Shown piece after piece: positions 1 to 5,161 of a stretch of DNA of 5,161 nt. A program made the translations under genes and the position numbers. Source of the DNA: Lentimicrobium sp. (GTDB lineage: Bacteria > Bacteroidota > Bacteroidia > Flavobacteriales > Flavobacteriaceae). Where the stretch lies: assembly GCA_022758945.1 (NCBI GenBank), contig JAEMQE010000147.1, positions 1 to 5,161 of the forward strand, given 5' to 3'. The notes beneath the pieces are model-generated. The model saw only the letters and a program-made list of their open reading frames with translations. It was not told the origin of the DNA and did no database searches. Position 1 is the first letter of the stretch. The number at the start of each line of letters is the position of its first letter.

Positions 1-69
1 AGTAGTGGAAATCCTTTTGTGCCGGGGTCCGGCACGAAAGATTGAAACGGATAGCGGGAAATAGCTTCT
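1..69. repeat. Hairpin-bearing dispersed intergenic element, truncated at the window edge
   Basis: This stretch lies directly downstream of the permease stop codon and codes for nothing I can see. It contains a strong inverted repeat at 14-40: two 7-bp GC-rich arms (19-25 and 29-35) around a 3-nt loop. The plus strand extends this by five more pairs, one of them G-U, to a 12-bp stem. Beside it, ATAGC occurs twice in direct orientation (51-55 and 61-65). Read on the minus strand, the block with TTTCCCGCTATCCG before the hairpin and AAAAGGATTTCC after it matches, from memory, an element seen after many genes in Flavobacterium genomes. It may be a structured RNA; Rfam's Flavo-1 is a candidate I cannot verify. 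The likely rest lies left of base 1. The stem is not followed by a T-tract on either strand, so it is not a standard intrinsic terminator. Confidence 0.55.
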
Positions 70-79
70 AATTAAAACC

Positions 80-1315
80 CTAATCGAAACGAATGGCTTT
101 TACCGGGGAAATTTTAGTTATTATATAGGAAGGAATTAGTAAAACCAGAAAACAAACAGTGACTGTGAGTAAATTTAATAACAATATGTAACCCAAATTG
201 ATATAAACTGGCGCTTGATTGACATAATAATTTTCGGGGTTGAGTTTAATGATTCCAAAATATTGCTGAATCAATAATAGAGAGATGCCGATTAGATTTC
301 CCCAAAAGAGTCCTCTTACAATTAGGTAAAAGGCATTGTAAAGGAATATTTTTCTGACTGACCAGTTATTCGAACCTAATGCTTTCAGTATTCCTATCAT
401 TTGGGTGCGTTCGAGGATAAGCACCAATAATGCAACTACCATATTGATTGTGGCGACCAGAATCATTATCACTAATATAATGACAATGTTGAAATCAAAT
501 AGTTTTAGCCATTCGAATATATAACTGTACTTTTCAATTATCGTTTTGGTATCAAGCGTTGAGGACGTTTGCTCATAAACTTGTTCGCCAATGGATTTGA
601 TATTGGTAAAATCATTGGCAAAAACCTCGAAGGCACCGACTTGGTCAGGTTTCCACTTATTAATGTGTTGAATATGGCGAATGTCTCCTATTATATAGGT
701 AGCGTCAAATTCTTGAAATCCTGAATTGAAAATTCCTGCAATTTTAAATCTTCGGATATTGGGCAATTTATTCTGGTCTTCTTTGATAAAAAAAGTATTG
801 AAAGAATCTCCCACTTTCAGATTAAGTCTGTTAGCGAGGAATTGTGACATTAATACTTCTTGATTAAGGTTTTTTGAAAAATCGGGTAATTTGCCTGAAA
901 CTATATACTCCTTAATGTTATCCCATTGATAATCTGTACCAACTCCTTTGAGAATTATTCCTTCGAAAGCGGTTTCGGTTCTAATAATTCCCGCTTTGCT
1001 AGCTATAGCTTGAATATGACTTACTCCAGGAACGGAAGTGAATTTTGGATAAAAATCTTGATTTTTTAAAATAGGAACCAGCGTAACTTCGGATTGGTTG
1101 TTGTCGTAATTCGAAATAATGATATGCCCATTGAAAGCGGAAACCTTATCGCGAATTTTTTGTTGCAAACCAATTCCAGTAGCTACAGAAACAATCATCA
1201 TAATCATACCTATAGCAATTGCTGATATGGCAATTTTGATAATTGGTGCCGATATACTACTTTTATAATCTTTAGCAGTTATGAGTCGTTTGGCTATAAA
1301 ATATTCTAAATTCAA
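80..1315 (-). CDS. ABC transporter permease, FtsX/LolC-E (MacB-like) type
   Basis: This is a 411-residue inner-membrane protein with the four-helix layout of LolC/LolE-type permeases. Membrane segments lie at about 25-47, 275-300, 322-350 and 372-398, with a large periplasmic domain at about 50-265 between the first and second. The FtsX core is recognisable from LERTQMIGILKALG (301-314) and the C-terminal KISPVKAIRFD. Family members work with a separate ATPase to extract lipoproteins or drive periplasmic machinery by mechanotransmission; the substrate here is not assignable. The length is normal for the family (about 400). No ATP-binding subunit is in the window. The start is TTG: there is no nearby in-frame ATG, and MNLEYFIAKRL fits the expected N-terminus just ahead of the first helix. 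It is divergent from namZ across 78 bp, and a -7-like box lies 17 bp upstream of the start. Confidence 0.93.
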   Translation of the reverse strand: MNLEYFIAKRLITAKDYKSSISAPIIKIAISAIAIGMIMMIVSVATGIGLQQKIRDKVSAFNGHIIISNYDNNQSEVTLVPILKNQDFYPKFTSVPGVSHIQAIASKAGIIRTETAFEGIILKGVGTDYQWDNIKEYIVSGKLPDFSKNLNQEVLMSQFLANRLNLKVGDSFNTFFIKEDQNKLPNIRRFKIAGIFNSGFQEFDATYIIGDIRHIQHINKWKPDQVGAFEVFANDFTNIKSIGEQVYEQTSSTLDTKTIIEKYSYIFEWLKLFDFNIVIILVIMILVATINMVVALLVLILERTQMIGILKALGSNNWSVRKIFLYNAFYLIVRGLFWGNLIGISLLLIQQYFGIIKLNPENYYVNQAPVYINLGYILLLNLLTVTVCFLVLLIPSYIITKISPVKAIRFD

Positions 1316-1327
1316 ATTTATTCGTTT

Positions 1328-1381
1328 GCCACAAAGATATAAAGATTTTCAGCCACGAATTACACGAATTTTCACTAATTA
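1328..1381. repeat. Degenerate CACGAATT-type short tandem repeats in the divergent spacer
   Basis: The spacer between the permease and namZ starts is largely made of short related units. CACGAATTA (1354-1362), CACGAATTT (1363-1371) and CACTAATTA (1373-1381) follow one another with 9- and 10-bp spacing. GCCACAAAG (1328-1336) resembles GCCACGAAT (1352-1360). From memory, strings of this style (GCCACAAAG..., GCCACGAATTACACGAATT) recur in spacers of Flavobacterium and many other bacteria, with no agreed function. Here the block must also hold the promoters of both flanking genes. Confidence 0.6.
1332..1339 (-). promoter_or_regulatory. Putative -7 box for the permease gene
   Basis: The minus strand reads TATCTTTG here, an exact match to the Bacteroidota primary sigma factor -7 consensus TAnnTTTG. 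Transcription would start near 1325, leaving a leader of only about 10 nt before the TTG start at 1315. No good TTTG -33 box is present; the closest is TTCG, 16 nt upstream. The same bases belong to the dispersed repeat, so the match could be a by-product of the repeat sequence. Confidence 0.4.
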
Positions 1382-1393
1382 AAAAATCGTTTT

Positions 1394-2593
1394 ATGAAAC
1401 ATTTTAGCAATCCACACCCCCTTTTTATTTTTTGCTTTATATTCTTGTCGTGCTCAATTCTAGCTACTAATAAAGAGAGAAGCGAGAGACATACATACCA
1501 TAAACCACAAGAAATAAAAACCGGTGCCGATAATTTTGCAGCTTATTTACCTTTATTAAAAGATAAAAAAGTTGGAATCGTAACCAATCAAACCGGAATT
1601 CTAACCAACAAAACCCATTTAGTTGATTTTCTGCTTTCGAAAAACATCAATATTCAAACAATTTTTGCTCCAGAACACGGGTTTCGCGGTACTGCTGATG
1701 CTGGAGAACACGTAATTGACGGTAAAGATGCTAAAACGGGTTTGCCCATTATTTCGCTTTATGGCGACAACCGAAAACCAAAACCAGAACAATTAGCAGG
1801 AATTGACATCATGGTTTTTGATTTGCAAGACGTTGGTTTACGATTTTACACTTACCTATCTACACTTCATTATGTAATGGAAGCTTGTGCCGAAAACAAT
1901 ATCAGGCTATTGATTTTAGACAGACCCAATCCAAACGGAAACATTGTTGACGGTCCAATTCTGGAAAAAGAATTCACTAGTTTCGTAGGAATGCATCCTG
2001 TTCCTGTTTTGTACGGAATGACCATTGGCGAATATGGGAAAATGATTAATGGTGAAAAATGGTTGCAAAATGGCGTACAATGCAAGTTGACGGTTATTCC
2101 TTGTATAAATTATAATCGAAAAATGAGTTACAGTTTGCCTGTAAAACCTTCGCCTAATTTACCCAATGATCAAGCCATAAATCTTTACGCCAGTTTATGC
2201 CTTTTTGAAGGAACAAATGTAAGTGTGGGTCGAGGAACGGAGAAACAATTCCAAATTTACGGCTCGCCATTTTTGCCAAAAAGCGATTTTAGTTTTATTC
2301 CAAAACCTAATTTCGGCTCTAAAGAACCAATGCACAAAGACGAAATTTGTTATGGTGAAGATTTATCGGCTGTAGCCAAAGTAAACCAATTGGAATTGAA
2401 ATGGTTGTTAAAAGCCTACAACGAAACATCAGATAAAAGCAAATTCTTTAATCCTTTTTTTACAAAACTAGCCGGAACTAAAAAACTGCAACAACAAATT
2501 GAAGCCGGAACTTCAGAAAAAGAAATCAGAAAAAGCTGGGAGAAAGGTTTGAATGACTTTAAGGAAATAAGAAAAAAGTATTTGATTTATTAG
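1394..2593 (+). CDS. namZ: Exo-beta-N-acetylmuramidase NamZ (DUF1343, GH171)
   Basis: This 399-residue exported enzyme belongs to the DUF1343/NamZ family, which removes terminal N-acetylmuramic acid from the non-reducing ends of peptidoglycan fragments. Landmarks in order are VGIVTNQTGI (60-69), APEHGFRG (92-99; E94 is the likely catalytic acid by family analogy), FDLQDVGLRFYTY (142-154), LDRPNPNG (175-182), VPVLYGMTIGEYG (203-215) and FEGTNVSVGRGTEKQFQ (271-287). The length and C-terminus look complete. The N-terminus is a signal peptide with hydrophobic core 10-19. C20 follows FLS, a loose lipobox, so it may be a lipoprotein; no acidic surface-export signal follows C20, which favours a periplasm-facing protein. 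Cleavage after A24 is the alternative. The ATG follows an A-rich leader without Shine-Dalgarno, usual in this phylum. No MurNAc uptake or catabolic genes (murQ, amgK/murU, murT) are nearby. Confidence 0.95.
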   Translation: MKHFSNPHPLFIFCFIFLSCSILATNKERSERHTYHKPQEIKTGADNFAAYLPLLKDKKVGIVTNQTGILTNKTHLVDFLLSKNINIQTIFAPEHGFRGTADAGEHVIDGKDAKTGLPIISLYGDNRKPKPEQLAGIDIMVFDLQDVGLRFYTYLSTLHYVMEACAENNIRLLILDRPNPNGNIVDGPILEKEFTSFVGMHPVPVLYGMTIGEYGKMINGEKWLQNGVQCKLTVIPCINYNRKMSYSLPVKPSPNLPNDQAINLYASLCLFEGTNVSVGRGTEKQFQIYGSPFLPKSDFSFIPKPNFGSKEPMHKDEICYGEDLSAVAKVNQLELKWLLKAYNETSDKSKFFNPFFTKLAGTKKLQQQIEAGTSEKEIRKSWEKGLNDFKEIRKKYLIY

Positions 2594-2595
2594 GA

Positions 2596-3090
2596 TTATA
2601 AAGGCATTTTCTTTTTCATTTCTTCCACAATGTTAAAAGCTGCTGGGCAAATTGCCACGTTTTTTAAAGTCAAATCCGAAATTTGCTGAAACTTCTTTCT
2701 GTCGGTGTGTGGAAATTCGCGACAGGCTTTTGGGCGAACATCATAAATAAAACACGTATTGTCACTATCCAGAAAAGCACAAGGAACGCTTTGCAACACA
2801 TAATCTTTGTCTTCGTCAATGCGCAAATATTGGTCGATAAATTGTTGTGGTTTTTGACGCAAATGTTTCGAGATCCGTTCAATATCAGCAGAAGTAAATA
2901 ATGGACCGGTAGTTTTGCAGCAATTCGCACATTTTAAACAATCAGTTTTCTTGAATTCGGCGTCGTGCAATTTCTGCATTACGTAATCCAAATTTTTCGG
3001 AGTCTTCTTTTTTAGCTTATCAAAATACTTTTTGTTTTCGATATGCTTATCTTTGGCCTCTTTAGGAAGATTGTTTAAAATATGTTTCAA
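2596..3090 (-). CDS. YkgJ-family cysteine-cluster protein (CxxCxxCC, UPF0153)
   Basis: This is a small cytoplasmic protein with the conserved metal-ligand pattern of the YkgJ/UPF0153 family. Numbered from the TTG chosen here (164 residues), the cluster C51-xx-C54-xx-C57-C58 is followed by TTGPLFT, then C104, C113 in DNTCFIYDVRP, C123 in ACREFPHTDR and C148 in ICPAAF. Eight cysteines in all suggest Zn or Fe-S binding. The family has no firmly established biochemical role. The N-terminus (1-40) is lysine-rich and helical. The frame is open to a TTG at 3117, but that codon lies inside an exact -7 box and is followed by a 7-bp tandem repeat, so I prefer the TTG at 3090, giving KHILNNLPKEAK right after the initiator. 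No in-frame ATG exists before M38 (about 3 residues ahead of the helix end). The stop codon is 2 bp from the convergent namZ stop. Confidence 0.88.
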   Translation of the reverse strand: MKHILNNLPKEAKDKHIENKKYFDKLKKKTPKNLDYVMQKLHDAEFKKTDCLKCANCCKTTGPLFTSADIERISKHLRQKPQQFIDQYLRIDEDKDYVLQSVPCAFLDSDNTCFIYDVRPKACREFPHTDRKKFQQISDLTLKNVAICPAAFNIVEEMKKKMPL

Positions 3091-3105
3091 GTTTAAAGTT
3101 TCAAG
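3085..3105. repeat. Heptanucleotide tandem repeat at the YkgJ start
   Basis: Three 7-bp units lie head to tail: TTTCAAG (3085-3091), TTTAAAG (3092-3098), TTTCAAG (3099-3105). A fourth partial unit begins TT at 3106. On the coding strand this reads CTTGAAA, CTTTAAA, CTTGAAA, and the TTG of the last unit is the start codon I prefer. Heptamer arrays like this are typical of non-coding spacer in flavobacteria, by recollection. A 7-bp unit would shift frame when copy number changes, so it fits a leader better than coding sequence. Confidence 0.7.
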
Positions 3106-3114
3106 TTGAGTCCG

Positions 3115-3146
3115 CAAAAGTAAACAACTTCCACATTAATAACTAA
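3115..3146 (-). promoter_or_regulatory. Putative promoter of the YkgJ-family gene
   Basis: The minus strand carries TACTTTTG at 3115-3122, an exact TAnnTTTG -7 box. Twenty nt upstream is TTAG (3143-3146), one base off the TTTG -33 box and at a normal distance. Transcription would begin near 3108, giving a leader of about 18 nt to the TTG at 3090. This would leave the alternative TTG at 3115-3117 outside the transcript. Confidence 0.6.
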
Positions 3147-3152
3147 AAAACC

Positions 3153-3180
3153 CGAGGAGAGATTGCTTCGTTCCTCGCAA
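3153..3180. repeat. Small palindromic repeat fragment ahead of the methyltransferase start
   Basis: CGAGGA (3153-3158) and TCCTCG (3172-3177) form a perfect 6-bp stem around a 13-nt loop. The sequence GAGATTGCTTCGTTCCTCGC (3159-3178) resembles, from memory, a dispersed bacterial intergenic repeat usually written GAGATTGCTTCG...CTCGCAATGAC. Only 8 nt separate the stem from the methyltransferase ATG, so in the mRNA the hairpin would sit in the ribosome-binding zone. There is no following T-tract, so it is not a terminator for the plus strand. Confidence 0.5.
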
Positions 3181-3185
3181 AGACT

Positions 3186-3929
3186 ATGAAAGACCTTTTC
3201 GGAAAAGCCATACTCGATTTTCAAACTAATAATTCTCCCGAGGATTTAATCACTGAAACTACCATTTCCGAGGAAGATGAAATGAGTGTTGCCTATCTTT
3301 TTCGTTCCTATGATGAAATGCCAAATTTGGAAAAAAAAGCATTACAACTTTCCAAAGGAAAAATTCTCGATGTAGGTTGTGGCGCGGGAAGTCACAGTTT
3401 GACTTTGCAAAACGATAGAAATCTAGACGTCACTTCAATAGACATTTCGCCAAATGCCATTCAGGCTTGTACGCTTCGTGGTTTGAAAAAGGCCAAAGTT
3501 CAAGATGTAATGACTTTGGAAAACGAAAAATTCGATACTATTTTGCTTTTGATGAATGGTGCGGGAATGTGTGGGAAACTTAAAAACATTCCCAGCTTTC
3601 TTCTAAAACTAAAATCATTGTTGAATCCCGGAGGCCAAATTCTATTGGACAGTTCTGATATTATTTATATGTTTGATGACGACGACGACGAAGATGGTGG
3701 AAAATGGATTGCTCCGCCAGTTCAGCCTTCGGCTTCGGGTCCATCCAATAATGACTATTATGGAGAAATTGTTTTTAATATTTCCTATAAAGACGAAAAA
3801 GAAAAACCTTTCGACTGGATGTTTATTGATTACAACACCTTGCAGAATGCGGCTTTCGCCAATGGTTTACGATGCGAATTAATAATGGAAGGTGAACATT
3901 ACGATTATTTAGCGAAACTTTCAATTTAA
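3186..3929 (+). CDS. Class I SAM-dependent methyltransferase
   Basis: This 247-residue cytoplasmic protein has a Rossmann-type methyltransferase fold. Motif I is ILDVGCGAGSHSL (60-72), the glycine-rich SAM loop. Motif II ends in D86 of SIDIS, which should bind the ribose hydroxyls. The motif IV strand is FDTILLLMNGAGMCG (116-130), and LKSLLNPGGQILLDSSD (142-158) is the post-motif strand. The substrate is unknown; small-molecule methylation is a family-level guess. The N-terminal 45 residues are acidic and precede the fold. Residues 164-170 are a run of seven acidic residues (DDDDDED), encoded in part by four tandem GAC codons (3678-3689), followed by a proline/serine-rich stretch at 176-188 that looks like a variable insert. 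The ATG at 3186 is the first usable start after an in-frame stop at 3144. It converges on the aminotransferase gene, 20 bp away, with no visible terminator hairpin. Confidence 0.92.
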   Translation: MKDLFGKAILDFQTNNSPEDLITETTISEEDEMSVAYLFRSYDEMPNLEKKALQLSKGKILDVGCGAGSHSLTLQNDRNLDVTSIDISPNAIQACTLRGLKKAKVQDVMTLENEKFDTILLLMNGAGMCGKLKNIPSFLLKLKSLLNPGGQILLDSSDIIYMFDDDDDEDGGKWIAPPVQPSASGPSNNDYYGEIVFNISYKDEKEKPFDWMFIDYNTLQNAAFANGLRCELIMEGEHYDYLAKLSI

Positions 3930-3949
3930 GCCTTAACACTTTTTTGCAT

Positions 3950-5107
3950 TTACACTTCCAACAAATCGGTAGTCGCAATTATATCTTGCAAGGCTTTGTA
4001 CAAAACATCTAAATCTTCTTGCGAGTTATAGGCATTTATGGAATATCTCAAAAAATAATTTTCATTCAAAGGCATTACTGGGATTTCGATTTTATATTTA
4101 TCAAAAAGCAAGTCTTTCAATTCAAAAGGATTTGAAGTTTTAATGGGAATACTTGCCATTTGTCCTAAAAACTCCTCAGAAATTGGGCAAATAGGTTGTG
4201 TATTGAGCAAATCGCAAAAGCGTTGGTAATTGTCTAAAACTAGTTTCCTGCATTCCTTTGCTTTGGCTTTCCAATCATTTTCTTCCAGAAATTCAATTAC
4301 TTTTGGCGTACATAAAAAAGCGGAAATCTCTCTTGTTCCCTGAAATTCCTGATAATCTAAGAATTGACTTTCGCTTGGAGTAACACTTTCATAACCCCAA
4401 CCTACCACAAGCGGATCGAGCATTTCCTGAAAACTTTTTTTCACGTAAAGAAAAGAGCTGCCTTTGGGAGCCAACATCCATTTGTGGAGTGTTCCTGTAT
4501 AAAAATCTGGGTTTAATTCTGCCAAATCCAAGTCTAGTTGACCTGGAACGTGAGCGCCGTCAATAATGGTAATCAATCCCAACTCCCGTGCTTTGTCACA
4601 AATTTCTTTTACAGGAAAAATCAAAGCCGTGCAACTTGAGATTTGGTTTAGGAAAACAATTTTGGTTTTTGAAGTGTAACCACTCCAGAATTCTTCCAAG
4701 ATTTGTTCATTAGAAACTACCGGAAGCGATATGTTTTGACGAATGTATGTGGCTCCCGATTTTTTGCAATAGAAGTTCCAAGTCCTATCCATCGCCCCAT
4801 ATTCGTGGTTTGTGGTGAGAATTTCGTCGCCTTCATTCAAATGCAAACTTCGCATAATGGTGTTGATGGCAAACGTTGGATTTGGAGTAAAAAAGAAATC
4901 ATTTGCATTACAACCGATAAATTTTGCAAATTTTTCTTTAGCAATTTTTAAATAACTTGCTGATTTTTTTTGGATAAAATAAACCGGTTCATTTTCTAAT
5001 TCTAATTGAAGACGCTGGTATTCCTCAAAAATGGGTTTTGGACAAGCACCAAATGAACCGTGATTTAGGAAAGTTATATTGGGATCGAGAAGGAATTGCG
5101 ATTTCAT
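3950..5107 (-). CDS. PLP-dependent class V aminotransferase, isopenicillin N epimerase-like
   Basis: This is a 385-residue fold-type I PLP enzyme of the class V aminotransferase family, the branch usually labelled isopenicillin N epimerase-like. Visible marks are the N-terminal FLNHGSFGACP (13-23), TPNPTFAINTI (74-84) around the cofactor phosphate site, TTNHEYGAMDR (98-108) with H101 placed to stack on the PLP ring, IIDGAHVPGQ (181-190) with D183 for the pyridine nitrogen and H186, GTLHKWMLAPKG (205-216) with Schiff-base lysine K209, and the FQGTRE loop (255-260). Length and both termini look complete. The epimerase name is inherited from sequence similarity: no beta-lactam or other biosynthetic genes are present, and the real substrate could be another amino acid, cysteine-containing compound or amino sugar. 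The start is ATG at 5107, with A-rich upstream bases. It follows the terminator of the gene to its right, so it is probably transcribed on its own. Confidence 0.92.
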   Translation of the reverse strand: MKSQFLLDPNITFLNHGSFGACPKPIFEEYQRLQLELENEPVYFIQKKSASYLKIAKEKFAKFIGCNANDFFFTPNPTFAINTIMRSLHLNEGDEILTTNHEYGAMDRTWNFYCKKSGATYIRQNISLPVVSNEQILEEFWSGYTSKTKIVFLNQISSCTALIFPVKEICDKARELGLITIIDGAHVPGQLDLDLAELNPDFYTGTLHKWMLAPKGSSFLYVKKSFQEMLDPLVVGWGYESVTPSESQFLDYQEFQGTREISAFLCTPKVIEFLEENDWKAKAKECRKLVLDNYQRFCDLLNTQPICPISEEFLGQMASIPIKTSNPFELKDLLFDKYKIEIPVMPLNENYFLRYSINAYNSQEDLDVLYKALQDIIATTDLLEV

Positions 5108-5121
5108 TTATTGATTTTTTG

Positions 5122-5129
5122 TAAATATA
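5122..5129 (-). promoter_or_regulatory. Weak -7-like box upstream of the aminotransferase gene
   Basis: The minus strand reads TATATTTA, one base off TAnnTTTG, about 15 nt ahead of the ATG. No convincing -33 box is found at 17-23 nt; the nearest TTTG lies in the terminator hairpin only 12 nt away. It is listed because the gene needs a promoter after the terminator and this is the best candidate in view. Confidence 0.25.
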
Positions 5130-5153
5130 AAAAATCCCAAACAAAGTTTGGGA
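5129..5153 (-). terminator. Intrinsic terminator of a minus-strand gene beyond the right edge
   Basis: A perfect 8-bp stem, TCCCAAAC (5135-5142) with GTTTGGGA (5146-5153), encloses a 3-nt loop. On the minus strand it is followed directly by six T (5129-5134) and then further A/T-rich sequence. This is the standard Rho-independent layout. On the plus strand the hairpin is followed by AAATTATC, so it is not an efficient terminator in that direction. It implies a minus-strand gene ending just right of base 5161. Confidence 0.8.
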
Positions 5154-5161
5154 AAATTATC

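Noticed and set aside
14..40. Hairpin downstream of the permease as an intrinsic terminator
   Set aside because: The stem is strong, but neither strand has a T-tract after it; the repeat/structured-element reading fits better.
1354..1381. CACGAATT units as a CRISPR array
   Set aside because: Units are 9-10 bp apart with no spacers, far too short and too close for CRISPR repeats.
1870..2085. Open frame on the minus strand inside namZ (71 codons)
   Set aside because: It lies wholly antisense to a strongly conserved gene, and its translation has no recognisable domain.
2670..2930. Open frames on both strands overlapping the YkgJ gene (2670-2930 minus, 2683-2901 plus)
   Set aside because: Both are shadows of the YkgJ frame, whose cysteine pattern is clearly the real coding signal.
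3091..3117. N-terminal extension of the YkgJ protein to the TTG at 3117
   Set aside because: The codon is part of an exact -7 promoter box and the extension is encoded mostly by a 7-bp tandem repeat, so it is more likely leader sequence.
3673..3882. Open frame in another frame of the methyltransferase (69 codons)
   Set aside because: It starts in the GAC-repeat region and has a composition typical of an out-of-frame translation; it is inside a real gene.
4703..4951. Plus-strand open frame opposite the aminotransferase (82 codons)
   Set aside because: It is antisense to conserved PLP-enzyme motifs and has no leader or domain of its own.
1..5161. A new multi-gene system linking the five genes
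   Set aside because: Orientations alternate, no two neighbours are co-transcribed, and each protein belongs to a common standalone family; nothing in the sequence ties them together.

Overview
The window looks like chromosomal DNA from a low-GC member of the Bacteroidota, most probably Flavobacterium or a close relative. The evidence is the protein sequences, the A-rich leaders without a clear Shine-Dalgarno, and two boxes matching the Bacteroidota -7 promoter consensus TAnnTTTG. I place the genus from memory of the protein families, not from a search.

There are five intact genes in alternating orientation, with no operon longer than one gene visible. From the left: an FtsX/LolC-E-type ABC transporter permease on the minus strand (80-1315); divergent from it, a secreted NamZ/DUF1343 exo-beta-N-acetylmuramidase on the plus strand (1394-2593); converging on that with only 2 bp between stop codons, a YkgJ-family cysteine-cluster protein on the minus strand (2596 to about 3090); divergent from that, a class I SAM-dependent methyltransferase on the plus strand (3186-3929); and converging on it, a fold-type I PLP enzyme of the class V aminotransferase / isopenicillin N epimerase-like family on the minus strand (3950-5107). 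A terminator at the right edge (5129-5153) belongs to a minus-strand gene beyond the window. No stretch over 300 bases lacks a gene.

The genes do not form an evident pathway. NamZ and the permease both act at the cell envelope, and the other three are cytoplasmic proteins with unassigned substrates. I see no mobile element, CRISPR array, defence system, RNA gene of a standard class, or new multi-gene system. The less ordinary content is in the short spacers. The left edge holds a hairpin element that resembles a dispersed flavobacterial repeat. The 78-bp divergent spacer holds CACGAATT-type repeats. The YkgJ leader holds a 7-bp tandem repeat that, with an overlapping -7 box, argues against the longest reading frame start. 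The methyltransferase leader holds a small palindrome like a known dispersed bacterial repeat.
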